Assembly (NCBI RefSeq): GCF_014297465.1
Contig: NZ_JACORT010000002.1
Span: forward strand, 372,001-436,000
DNA: 64,000 bases
From: Ramlibacter cellulosilyticus
Lineage (GTDB): Bacteria > Pseudomonadota > Gammaproteobacteria > Burkholderiales > Burkholderiaceae_C
Reading direction: 5' to 3'
Positions 44,174 through 52,069 of the stretch are shown in pieces. A model generated the notes under the pieces. The model did no database searches. It saw nothing but the letters and a program-made list of their open reading frames with translations, and was not told the origin of the DNA. The translations under genes and the position numbers were made by a program. How positions within the stretch are numbered: the first letter of the stretch is position 1; the number at the start of each line of letters is the position of its first letter.

Positions 44174-45324
44174 CCGTGCTTCTTCCCGGTTCCACCCTCG
44201 GCGTGATGGGAGGCGGCCAGCTGGGCCGCATGTTTGTGCATGCCGCGCAGCGCATGGGTTACTTCACGGCGGTGCTCGATCCCGACGCGGACAGCCCTGC
44301 GGGCCGCGTCAGCCACCACCACGTGCAGGCCGACTACCTCGACGAGATCGGCCTCGCGCGCCTCTCCGGCTTCAGCGACGCCGTCACGACGGAATTCGAG
44401 AACGTGCCGGCCGATGCGCTCGCGCGCCTCGCGGAGAAGCGGCCCGTCGCGCCCGGCGCGGCCGCCGTCGCCATCGCGCAGGACCGTGCCGAGGAGAAGG
44501 CGCATTTCATGCGCTGCGGCGTGCCGGTCGCGCCCCACGCGGTGATCGACGGCGACGAGGACCTGGCCGCCGTCGGCGACGACCTCCTGCCCGGCATCCT
44601 CAAGACGACGCGCCTCGGCTATGACGGCAAGGGCCAGGTGCGCGTCACCACGCGCGCAGAATTGCGCACCGCGTGGGACGACCTCCAGCGCGCGCCCTGC
44701 GTGCTGGAGAAGCTGCTGCCGCTGGCCTTCGAATGCTCCGTCGTGGTCGCGCGCGGGCGCGATGGCGCGATGGTGCACCTGCCCGTGCAGCGCAACCTGC
44801 ACCGCGCGGGGATCCTCGCGGTGACGGAAGTCCACGACGGCTGCGTCGCGCCGGACCTCGCGCAGCGCGCGGTCGACGCGACGAAAGCCATTGCGAAGGG
44901 CCTGGACTACGTCGGCGTGCTGTGCGTCGAGTTCTTCGGCCTGCAGGACGGCTCGCTCGTGGTGAACGAGGTGGCGCCGCGGCCCCACAACAGCGGGCAC
45001 TGGAGCATCGAGGGGGCGGACGTGTCGCAGTTCGAGCTGCAGGTGCGTACGCTCGCCGGCCTGCCGCTGGTGCAGCCGCGCCAGCACAGCCCCGCGATCA
45101 TGCTCAACCTGCTCGGCGACCTGTGGTTCCGCGACGGCCAGGAGCGCACGCCCGACTGGGCCGCGGTGCTCGCCCTGCACGGCACGCACCTGCACCTGTA
45201 CGGCAAGGCGAGCGCGCGGCCGGGCCGCAAGATGGGCCACCTCACGATCACTGGCGGCGACGTCGCCGGCGTGCGCGCGACGGCGCTCGACGCCGCGAGC
45301 CGCCTCGGCATCGCGCCCTTCTGA
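44170..45324 (+). CDS. purK: N5-carboxyaminoimidazole ribonucleotide synthase
   Basis: A 384-residue ATP-grasp enzyme using ATP and bicarbonate to make N5-CAIR, the substrate of PurE. It shows GVMGGGQLGRMFVHAAQ, EFENVPADAL, LKTTRLGYDGKGQVRV, ECSVVVARGRDG and VNEVAPRPHNSGHWSIEG. It overlaps purE by 4 bases and is followed by tsaC after 4 bp. Confidence 0.97.
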   Translation: MTVLLPGSTLGVMGGGQLGRMFVHAAQRMGYFTAVLDPDADSPAGRVSHHHVQADYLDEIGLARLSGFSDAVTTEFENVPADALARLAEKRPVAPGAAAVAIAQDRAEEKAHFMRCGVPVAPHAVIDGDEDLAAVGDDLLPGILKTTRLGYDGKGQVRVTTRAELRTAWDDLQRAPCVLEKLLPLAFECSVVVARGRDGAMVHLPVQRNLHRAGILAVTEVHDGCVAPDLAQRAVDATKAIAKGLDYVGVLCVEFFGLQDGSLVVNEVAPRPHNSGHWSIEGADVSQFELQVRTLAGLPLVQPRQHSPAIMLNLLGDLWFRDGQERTPDWAAVLALHGTHLHLYGKASARPGRKMGHLTITGGDVAGVRATALDAASRLGIAPF

Positions 45325-45328
45325 AGCC

Positions 45329-46318
45329 ATGATCCTCGACGGCCGCGACCCGGACTCCATCGCGCAGGCAGCCCGCGTGCTGGCCGGCGGCGGCCTGGTC
45401 GCCTTCCCCACCGAGACGGTGTACGGCCTGGGCGCGGACGCCGGCAACGAGCAAGCGGTCGCGGGCATCTTCGCGGCCAAGGGCCGGCCCAGCGACCATC
45501 CCCTCATCGTCCACGTGCCGGACGCTGACGCCGTGCCGCGTTTCGCGGCGAACGTGCCCGACGTCGCGCGCCGCCTCATGCAGGCGTTCTGGCCCGGGCC
45601 GCTCACGCTGATCCTGCCGCGCCGCCCCGGGATGGCAAGTGCCGCGGCGGGCGGGCAGGACTCCATCGGCCTGCGTTGTCCGGCCCACCCGGTCTCGCAC
45701 GCGCTGCTGGTCGCTTGCGCCCAGGCCAGCCCGCCGGTGCTGGGCCTCGCCGGGCCCAGCGCCAACCGCTTCGGGCGCGTGAGTCCCACGACCGCGCAGC
45801 ACGTGGCCACCGAGTTCGACGACCGGCTGCTGGTGCTCGATGGCGGCGCGACCCGCGTGGGCATCGAGTCCGCCATCGTGGATTGCACGCGCGCCGTGCC
45901 GGTGCTGCTGCGTCCCGGCACGCTCACGCGCGCCGAGATCGAAGCGGCGTGCGGCGAACGCCTGTGGCTGCCCGAGGAACGTCCCGAAGCCGCGCCGCGC
46001 GCTTCCGGCACGCTGGAATCGCACTACGCGCCGCAGGCGAAGGTGCGCCTGATGGATGCGAAGCAGCTGCAGGCCGCGCTCGACGTGCTGGGGCCCGATG
46101 CCGCGTCCATCGCGGTCTATGCCCGCACGGCGCTGCGCACCCGCACGCCGCACTACCGGCGCATGCCCGACGACGCGATCGAGACGGCGCGGCAGCTCTT
46201 CGCGGTGCTGCGCGAGTTCGATGCCGCGGGCGCCAGGCTGATCTGGATCGAGGCGCTGCCGGAGAGCCCCGAGTGGGACGGCGTGCGCGACCGGCTGAGG
46301 CGCGCTTCGGCCGGTTAA
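45329..46318 (+). CDS. tsaC: Sua5-type threonylcarbamoyl-AMP synthase
   Basis: A 329-residue YrdC/Sua5 protein making threonylcarbamoyl-AMP from threonine, bicarbonate and ATP for tRNA t6A modification. The YrdC domain has VAFPTETVYGLGADA, FAAKGRPSDHPLIVH, FWPGPLTLIL and GPSANRFGRVSPTTA. A C-terminal Sua5 domain (about 220-329) makes it longer than the E. coli TsaC type. The stop codon sits in a perfect palindrome GCCGGTTAACCGGC (46310-46323). tsaB is also in this window, in another operon. Confidence 0.95.
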   Translation: MILDGRDPDSIAQAARVLAGGGLVAFPTETVYGLGADAGNEQAVAGIFAAKGRPSDHPLIVHVPDADAVPRFAANVPDVARRLMQAFWPGPLTLILPRRPGMASAAAGGQDSIGLRCPAHPVSHALLVACAQASPPVLGLAGPSANRFGRVSPTTAQHVATEFDDRLLVLDGGATRVGIESAIVDCTRAVPVLLRPGTLTRAEIEAACGERLWLPEERPEAAPRASGTLESHYAPQAKVRLMDAKQLQAALDVLGPDAASIAVYARTALRTRTPHYRRMPDDAIETARQLFAVLREFDAAGARLIWIEALPESPEWDGVRDRLRRASAG

Positions 46319-46371
46319 CCGGCGGTTGACCGGCAATCGTTAAACTCGCCGGTTTTGCTGGAGCGAATTTC

Positions 46372-47322
46372 ATGGCACTTCACTGGATGCGGCGCGCGTG
46401 GCTCGTGGCCGCGAGCGCCTCGGCCCTGCTGCTGGCCGCCTGCGGCGGCGGCACGGTCGATTCCCAGTTCTCCCCGGACCGCGTGGTGGCGTTCGGCGAC
46501 GCGATGGGCGACCTCGGCCAGGCGGGCAGCCGCTACACGGTCAACGACGGCACCGTCAACAACTGGACCCAGTTCGTCGCCAGCCAGTACGGCCGCGACC
46601 TCGCCCCGAGCGCCGCGGGCGGCCTGTCCTATGCCACCGGCAACGCTCGCGTCACGGCCAAGCCCGATGCCGCCGGCAACAGCGGCACGCGCACGGTGAA
46701 GGAGCAGATCGACGCCTTCCTGGCCGGCAACAAGCTGGGCGGCAACGACCTCGTCATGGTGTCGGCCGGCACGTCCGACGTGATCACCCAGGCCCGCCTG
46801 GTGCTGGAAGGCAGCCAGACGCAGGCGGAGATGCAGGCCAACCTGGAGCAGGCCGGGCGCGATCTGGCCGAGCAGGTCAAGCGCCTCGTCAGCGCCGGTG
46901 CGACGCACGTCGTGGTCGCGGGCCCGTTCAACCTGGGCCGCTCGCCCTGGGCGCGCCAGACGGCTTCGACCGGACTGATGGAGGCCGCCAGCACGCGCTT
47001 CAACGGCGCCCTGCTGGTCGCGCTCGTGGACTACGGCAGGACGGTGCTGTACGTGGACGCCGCGCTGTACTTCAACAACCAGACGGCCGACGGCGGCAGC
47101 GACTTCAGCAACCGCACGGAGCCGGTGTGCACGTCGGTGGACGCGGGCCCCGGCATCGGGACCGGCAACGGGCAGGTGAACTCGAGCCTGTGCACGACGT
47201 CGACGCTGGTGGCCAATGCCAACCCGGCGCAGTACGTGTTCGCCGACCGCGTGTATCCCACGCCGCGCGCGCACCAGCTGTTCGGTGACTACGCCAAGGG
47301 CCGGATCCGGGATCGCTGGTAA
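46372..47322 (+). CDS. SGNH/GDSL-like lipoprotein lacking the catalytic serine
   Basis: A 316-residue lipoprotein (lipobox LLAAC, Cys24). The fold is recognisable: block I VVAFGDAMGDLGQ, where Ala44 takes the place of the nucleophilic Ser of GDSL; block III-like VMVSAGTSDVI; FNLGRSPWA; and a C-terminal FADRVYPTPRAHQLFGDY with the expected His but no clear Asp three residues before it. Two Cys pairs may form in the C-terminal half. Active relatives are esterases or phospholipases; this one may be non-catalytic or use another residue. GGAG lies 7 bases before the ATG. Confidence 0.8.
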   Translation: MALHWMRRAWLVAASASALLLAACGGGTVDSQFSPDRVVAFGDAMGDLGQAGSRYTVNDGTVNNWTQFVASQYGRDLAPSAAGGLSYATGNARVTAKPDAAGNSGTRTVKEQIDAFLAGNKLGGNDLVMVSAGTSDVITQARLVLEGSQTQAEMQANLEQAGRDLAEQVKRLVSAGATHVVVAGPFNLGRSPWARQTASTGLMEAASTRFNGALLVALVDYGRTVLYVDAALYFNNQTADGGSDFSNRTEPVCTSVDAGPGIGTGNGQVNSSLCTTSTLVANANPAQYVFADRVYPTPRAHQLFGDYAKGRIRDRW

Positions 47323-47340
47323 GCCGGGAAGGCATGAGGA

Positions 47341-47369
47341 AAAAGCGCGGGGCTCCCGCGCTTTTTTTT
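47341..47369 (+). terminator. Intrinsic terminator after the SGNH-like gene
   Basis: A stem GCGCGGG / CCCGCGC (47345-47351 and 47355-47361) with a short loop, flanked by AAAA and followed by eight T. It is the strongest rho-independent terminator in the window and can also act weakly on the other strand. Confidence 0.9.
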
Positions 47370-47405
47370 GGGCTTTTCATGGGCCTCCGGGGGGCTCGAG
47401 CAGGA

Positions 47406-47488
47406 GAACGCAGAGGTCGCAAAGGTCACGCAGAGGTCGCAGAGAACAGCCAGGGCCTCGGAGGGCTTTCTCTGCGACCTCTGCGTTC
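47406..47488. repeat. CGCAGAGG palindromic intergenic repeat, copy 3
   Basis: A full left arm (47406-47445; GAACGCAGAGGTCGCAAAGG, then TCACGCAGAGGTCGCAGAGA) faces a half-length right arm (47469-47488; CTCTGCGACCTCTGCGTTC) across a 23-base loop. It lies between the SGNH-like terminator and the convergent dacB stop. The remaining 65 bp to dacB hold nothing recognisable. Confidence 0.85.
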
Positions 47489-47553
47489 TGAACTCCTTGA
47501 TCTTCCCGGAATGCAGTGAAGAACCTCTCGCTGCGCGAAGCCGGCCTGCGGTG

Positions 47554-48948
47554 TCAGGGCTGGTGCGCAGCCCACTCGACGAGCGCCTGCACGGCGGGCC
47601 GCACCGCCGACGCGCGGCGGTGGTTGGCGATCGCCACCAGCACGTAGCGGCGCCCCTGCGGGCCGTGCACGTAGCCGGCCACGCCCGACACCTCGTTGAG
47701 GCTGCCCGACTTCAGGTGCGCGAGGCCGACGTTCTGGCGCTGGCGGCGCAGCGTGCCGTCCACGCCCAGCAAGGGCAGCGAGGCGGCCAGGTCGGGCATC
47801 AGGGGCGAGGCCCAGGCGCCCTGCAGCAGCTGCGCGAGCTGCCGCGCCGTGATGCTCTCGTTGCGCGACAGGCCCGAGCCGTTCTCGGTCACCGGCGGCT
47901 CGCCCCCGAAACGCTCGCGCCACCAGGTGCGCAGCACCTCGCGCGAGCCCTCGAAGGTGCCGGTGCCCCGTTGTTGCAGGCTGAGCGTCAGGAAGACCTG
48001 CTGCGCCATCACGTTGTTGCTGAACTTGTTGATGTCGCGGATGACCTCCGCGAGCGGCGGCGACGCGAATTCGAAGGCAGGCTTCAGCCCGGCGGGCGCG
48101 AGGCCCTCGCGCACCTGGCCGCGCAGGTGCCCGCCCACCCCTTGCCAGAGCGCCGCGATCGCACGCGCCGGGTACGTGCCGGGGTCGGGCCAGGCCAGCT
48201 GCCACGACTGCTCGCCGCAGGCGAGGGGGTAGCGGCCCGCGAAGCGCACGCGCGCCGGGTCGCGGAAGTCCGCGGCCAGCGAGGTGATCCAGTCGCCGCA
48301 ATCCGTGAGCGCGCCGGGCACGGTGGCCGGCCAGCGCACGCCGGCCAGTTCGGGGTCCGCGTGCACGCGCGCCTGGTTGCCGTCGGGCGTGAAGGTGAGG
48401 GTGACGGTCTTGAAGTTCACCAGCAGCGCGTCGGGGCTGGCGTTGTAGGGCCGCAGGGGCTGGCCGTCGAAGGCGGCGGGGTCGTGCGGCGGCAGCTGGA
48501 AGGCGCTGCGGTCCAGGACGATGTCGCCCTGGATCGTGTGCACGCCGAGCGCGCGCACGCGCCGCAGCAGCAGCCACAGCCGTTCGATCACGAGCTTGGG
48601 GTCGCCCTGGCCCTTGAGGACGAGGTTGCCCTCCAGCGTGCCCATGCGCACCGGCCCGTCGAAATAGACGGGCGTCGTCCACGTGAAGTTCGGGCCCAGC
48701 AGGTCCAGCGCCGCGTAGGTGGTGGCGAGCTTGGCGACGGAAGCGGGATTGATGGCGACGTCGGGCCGGTGCTCGACCCGCGCCGGGCCGCCTTCGGCCG
48801 GGGCGACGAACATCACCACCGCATCGCGGGGCAGCCCCTGCGCGTCCAGCGCGGCGCCGACTTCCGGCGGCAGGGCCTGGCCCCAGGCGGCGGCGGACCA
48901 GGCCAGCAGGCAACAGGCGAGGCGGGACCAGCGCGGCATGCGCGCCAT
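47554..48948 (-). CDS. dacB: D-alanyl-D-alanine carboxypeptidase/endopeptidase (PBP4, DacB)
   Basis: A 464-residue periplasmic penicillin-binding protein of class C type. It has a signal peptide (LACCLLAWSAAAWG) and active-site motifs SVAK (INPASVAKLATTYAAL), SNN (INKFSNNVMAQQV) and KSG (HLKSGSLNEVSGVAGYV). The inserted domains between the first two motifs are those of PBP4. It trims or cleaves peptidoglycan cross-links. ATG 48948 and an in-frame ATG at 48939 are both possible. It diverges from tsaB with 39 bp between start codons. Confidence 0.95.
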   Translation of the reverse strand: MARMPRWSRLACCLLAWSAAAWGQALPPEVGAALDAQGLPRDAVVMFVAPAEGGPARVEHRPDVAINPASVAKLATTYAALDLLGPNFTWTTPVYFDGPVRMGTLEGNLVLKGQGDPKLVIERLWLLLRRVRALGVHTIQGDIVLDRSAFQLPPHDPAAFDGQPLRPYNASPDALLVNFKTVTLTFTPDGNQARVHADPELAGVRWPATVPGALTDCGDWITSLAADFRDPARVRFAGRYPLACGEQSWQLAWPDPGTYPARAIAALWQGVGGHLRGQVREGLAPAGLKPAFEFASPPLAEVIRDINKFSNNVMAQQVFLTLSLQQRGTGTFEGSREVLRTWWRERFGGEPPVTENGSGLSRNESITARQLAQLLQGAWASPLMPDLAASLPLLGVDGTLRRQRQNVGLAHLKSGSLNEVSGVAGYVHGPQGRRYVLVAIANHRRASAVRPAVQALVEWAAHQP

Positions 48949-48962
48949 TATGGTGGGACGTC

Positions 48963-48968
48963 GATAAT
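48963..48968 (+). promoter_or_regulatory. Candidate -10 box of tsaB in a symmetric divergent gap
   Basis: GATAAT lies 20 bases before the tsaB ATG. It is part of a 7-bp inverted repeat, CCATTAT (48945-48951) and ATAATGG (48964-48970), with a 12-base spacer. The mirror half overlaps the dacB start, so the two genes share a very small divergent control region. Confidence 0.35.
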
Positions 48969-48987
48969 GGCGGGTTCCGCCCCCCGC

Positions 48988-49695
48988 ATGAAACTGCTCG
49001 CCTTCGACACCAGCACCGAGATCCTGTCCATCGCCGTCACCGCGGGCGAGGGCGCGCCGGTGCTGGAGCACACGGCGGCCGGCGGGCCGCAGGCTTCCGC
49101 CGCGCTGATCCCCGCGGTGCAGGACCTGCTGGCGCGCGCCGGCCTGGCGCTGGGCGAGCTCGCGGCGATCGCCTTCGGGCGCGGGCCGGGCTCGTTCACC
49201 GGGCTGCGCACCGCGGCGGCCGTGGCCCAGGGCCTGGGCTTCGGCGCGGGCATCCCCGTCCTGCCCATCGACACGCTGCTGGCCGTGGCCGAGGAAGCCC
49301 GTGGCCAGGGGGGCGGCGACCGCATCGTCGCCGTCCTGGACGCGCGCATGGACGAGGTCTACGTCGCGGCCTACGAGCGCGTGGACGGTCTCTGGCACAC
49401 CCGGCAGGCGCCTGCGCTGGCGCGCCCCGAAGACGTGCAGGCGCCCGCCGGCTGGGTGCTGGCCGGCAACGCGCTGGAGTTGCACGCGCAGCGCCTGCCT
49501 TCGGCCGCCGGCCGCATCACGGCGCTGCCCACCGCCCGGGCGCTGCTGCGCCTGGCCCCCGCCGCGCTCGCGCAGGGCCGGCACCCCGCCGCGGAAGCCC
49601 TCCCGCTCTACATCCGCGACAAAGTAGCGCAAACTACCGAGGAACGCGCGGCCGATCGCGCGCGCAAGGAGTCGCTGAAGCGGCCGTCGACATGA
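48988..49695 (+). CDS. tsaB: tRNA threonylcarbamoyladenosine biosynthesis protein TsaB
   Basis: A 235-residue ASKHA-fold scaffold for TsaD/TsaE in t6A synthesis. It shows KLLAFDTSTEILSIAV, FGRGPGSFTGLRTAAAVAQG and LDARMDEVYVA. The start ATG 48988 gives the canonical N-terminus; an in-frame ATG at 48967 lies inside the putative -10. ATGA overlap with rimI. Confidence 0.95.
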   Translation: MKLLAFDTSTEILSIAVTAGEGAPVLEHTAAGGPQASAALIPAVQDLLARAGLALGELAAIAFGRGPGSFTGLRTAAAVAQGLGFGAGIPVLPIDTLLAVAEEARGQGGGDRIVAVLDARMDEVYVAAYERVDGLWHTRQAPALARPEDVQAPAGWVLAGNALELHAQRLPSAAGRITALPTARALLRLAPAALAQGRHPAAEALPLYIRDKVAQTTEERAADRARKESLKRPST

Positions 49696-50156
49696 GCGCA
49701 GTCTTCAAGAGCATGGAAGCGGGCTTCGAGCCCATGACCGAGCCGCGCCTGGACGAGGTGGTGGCCATCGAGCGCCGCGCCTACGCCCACCCGTGGACGC
49801 GCGGCAACTTCGCCGATTCGCTGCGCTCCGGCTACCAGGCCCAGCTGCTGGTGGGCGGCGAGACCATCATCGGCTACTTCGTCGCCATGCAGGGCGTCGA
49901 CGAGGTGCACCTGCTGAACATCACCGTGGATCCCGCGCACCAGGGCCTCGGCTGGGGCCGCGTGCTGCTCGACGCCCTCGCGCTCTGGGCGCGCCAGCAG
50001 CACGCCCAGTGGCTGTGGCTGGAGGTGCGCACGAGCAACCTGCGCGCGCAGCAGGTCTACCAGCGCTACGGCTACCGCCGCGTGGGCGAGCGCCGGAACT
50101 ACTACCCCGCGGAGCACGGGCGCGAGGATGCGATCGTCATGAGCTACCGCCTGTGA
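49692..50156 (+). CDS. rimI: Ribosomal protein S18 alanine N-acetyltransferase
   Basis: A 154-residue GNAT acetyltransferase. It shows AYAHPWTRGNFADSL, the acetyl-CoA loop VDPAHQGLGWGRVLL and LEVRTSNLRAQQVYQRYGY, all characteristic of RimI. The tsaB-rimI pairing is conserved in proteobacteria. Both ends overlap neighbours (ATGA and GTGA), so translation is coupled through the operon. Confidence 0.95.
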   Translation: MSAVFKSMEAGFEPMTEPRLDEVVAIERRAYAHPWTRGNFADSLRSGYQAQLLVGGETIIGYFVAMQGVDEVHLLNITVDPAHQGLGWGRVLLDALALWARQQHAQWLWLEVRTSNLRAQQVYQRYGYRRVGERRNYYPAEHGREDAIVMSYRL

Positions 50157-50158
50157 GC

Positions 50159-50875
50159 ATGGAGCTCGATCCGCGCCAGCGCGCCATGCTGGAGGAAATG
50201 GGGATCCGGCTGTTCTGGCCGGAGTCGGCCCCCGTCGAAGTCGAAGAGCCAGTGCTCGCTCGCGCGCAGCCCGCCGTGGAAGTGCCTGTCGCCCGGCCGC
50301 GCCCGGATGTCCGCGTGCCCGAGGCCGCACCCGTGGTTCGGCCCGCCGCGCCTGCCGTGCCTGCCGGGACGGCGCTGCCCGGCATCGACCTCCTCGCATG
50401 GGACCCGGCTGCGCGCGCGGTCCGCGGTCCGGTGGATCCCGCGTCGGCCGCGGACCTGCAGGGCGGATGGCTCGTCCTGTGCGACGCTTCCGAAAGCGAG
50501 GGCGAGCCCGCCATGCAGGCTGCCCGGCTCCTGGACGGCATGCTGGCCGCCCTGGCGCTGCCCGCCGGCGAGAAGGTGTGCATCGCCCGGGTCCCGGCGA
50601 TGCGCGCCTCCGATGCAGGGCAGGACGCGGTGCTGCGCCGGCCGGTGGCGCTGCTGCGGCCGAAGATCATCCTCGCCATGGGCCGCGCGTCGCCGCAGGT
50701 GCTGCTGCAGACGACGGAACCCGTCGGCAAGCTGCGCGGTCGCGTGCACCGCTGCGACGACGTGCCGGTGGTGGTGACCTATCCGCCCGCCTACCTGCTG
50801 CGCAACCTGCCCGACAAGGCGAAGGCCTGGGCGGACCTGGTGCTGGCGCTGTCGGTCCTGCGCGGCGCCACGTAG
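50159..50875 (+). CDS. Uracil-DNA-glycosylase-superfamily-like protein (degenerate)
   Basis: 238 residues. After a helix (LDPRQRAMLEEMGIRLFW) comes a Pro/Val/Ala-rich linker (about 25-75), then a UDG-fold domain: LLRPKIILAMGRASPQVLL and VVVTYPPAYLLRNLPDKAKAWADL, matching the C-terminal signature (H-P-x-x-L-L-R) of family 4/5 enzymes. The N-terminal GEGPG active-site motif and the four Fe-S cysteines (CxxC) are absent, and Tyr replaces the usual His of HPA. Repair activity is therefore uncertain. GTG 50153 is an alternative start overlapping rimI. Only 1 bp separates its stop from the convergent gene. Confidence 0.78.
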   Translation: MELDPRQRAMLEEMGIRLFWPESAPVEVEEPVLARAQPAVEVPVARPRPDVRVPEAAPVVRPAAPAVPAGTALPGIDLLAWDPAARAVRGPVDPASAADLQGGWLVLCDASESEGEPAMQAARLLDGMLAALALPAGEKVCIARVPAMRASDAGQDAVLRRPVALLRPKIILAMGRASPQVLLQTTEPVGKLRGRVHRCDDVPVVVTYPPAYLLRNLPDKAKAWADLVLALSVLRGAT

Positions 50876-50876
50876 G

Positions 50877-51815
50877 TCACGCGCGGGGCGCGAACGCTGC
50901 CGCGGCCAGGGTCCGCGCCGCGTAGTCGATCCCGCTGAACGCGGCGAAGTCCGCGACGCTGCGCACCCGTCCCAGCCCGTAGATCCCCAGGTCCGCGCCG
51001 TCCACCAGCGCCGCGAGCCGCTCGCGCGAACGCTGCTCCAGCTGCCACCAGGGCAGCGCGCGCTCCGCCTCCTGCTGCGCGTCCCAGTGCAGCGGGCGCG
51101 GGGGGCCTCCGGAGTTCGCATCGTTGTACAGGTGGTGCACGGGCAGGCCCGGCATGTGGAACAGGTCCCAGCCGTGCGTGTACAGACGCAGCGCCATCGC
51201 CTGTTCCTCGCCATGGAAGTAGAGCCAGGGGTCGTACGGCACCTCGCGCACGATGCGACCCGGCGCGAAGAGGCAGCCCGCGCCCACGTGGAAAGCGGGC
51301 AGCGGCTCGCTGCTCTCCACCGGCTGCGCCTGGAAGCCCAGCACCGGGTGGTCCGGCGCGAAGGCCGCGTCCGGCTTCAGCACCTGCGCGAGCACGCCCG
51401 TGGTGGTGGGGCGGCGCACGGCGGCGCCATCGACGAAGGTGAACGCATCGGGGTACGAGGAGATGGCGACGGGGCGGCGCGGGCCGCCGAGCGCGAGCGC
51501 CTGCGCCACCAGCGTGTCGTCCCAGCCCGGGTCGAAGTCCATGTGCGAGTCGAGCTGCAGGAACCAGTCTTCGCCGTCGTGCAGCGACATCGCGAGCGCG
51601 CGCGCCCAGCACGGGCCGCGCGCGTCGCGCGCATCCACCTGCACCAGGCTCAGGCGCGCGCGCCCCGGCGCGGCCACGCGAGGGCTGCCTGCCGGCGACT
51701 GGTCGACGACCCCGAAGTGCAGGCGCGAGTCGTCGGCCGCGGCGGCGACGGCGCGTTCCAGCGTGAAGGACAGCACGGGATCGCAGTAGGAAGCGATGCT
51801 GACGAAGATGCGCAT
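50877..51815 (-). CDS. GlcNAc-type glycosyltransferase (PF11397-like)
   Basis: 312 residues, starting FVSIASYCDPVLSFTLE. The GT-A features are ARGPCWARALAMSLHDGEDW with DSHMDFDPGWDD (DxH-type metal site), FHVGAGCLFAPG and PYDPWLYFHGEEQAMALRL. This is the pattern of the GlcNAc (Skp1-type) glycosyltransferase family, found in some bacteria of this order; the acceptor is unknown. No signal peptide, so it is cytosolic. No polysaccharide cluster surrounds it. Confidence 0.8.
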   Translation of the reverse strand: MRIFVSIASYCDPVLSFTLERAVAAAADDSRLHFGVVDQSPAGSPRVAAPGRARLSLVQVDARDARGPCWARALAMSLHDGEDWFLQLDSHMDFDPGWDDTLVAQALALGGPRRPVAISSYPDAFTFVDGAAVRRPTTTGVLAQVLKPDAAFAPDHPVLGFQAQPVESSEPLPAFHVGAGCLFAPGRIVREVPYDPWLYFHGEEQAMALRLYTHGWDLFHMPGLPVHHLYNDANSGGPPRPLHWDAQQEAERALPWWQLEQRSRERLAALVDGADLGIYGLGRVRSVADFAAFSGIDYAARTLAAAAFAPRA

Positions 51816-52069
51816 GGCGTGCGCGGCATGGTAGCAAGCGCGCGCCGCAGGGCGCTTGCGTGCCGCGAGCGTGACGTATGCCGCAGCAAGCGCCGGCGGG
51901 CGTGCCCGTTACCCCGTGCGGCGCATTGCGGAGCCTTGTAACGCTGTGCTACCTTCCCGCGCACCAAGAAGAAGGCCGTCCGCAGCCACGGGCCGGGCGG
52001 TGCCGCGATCAACCCGTGCAGCGCCCAGCGCCCCCCGCGCGTTCGGCGACGCCGCAGGAGCAGAGAAAC
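51816..52069 (+). promoter_or_regulatory. Leader and promoter region of the TPS exoprotein gene
   Basis: A 254-bp non-coding gap between divergent genes. It has a hairpin GCAAGCGC / GCGCTTGC (51834-51841 and 51852-51859). A weak promoter candidate is TTGCGG (51926) with TACCTT (51950) at 18-base spacing. Local AT content is slightly higher around 51930-51975. A GGAG ribosome site precedes the exoprotein ATG. No tRNA or recognisable riboswitch. Confidence 0.35.
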
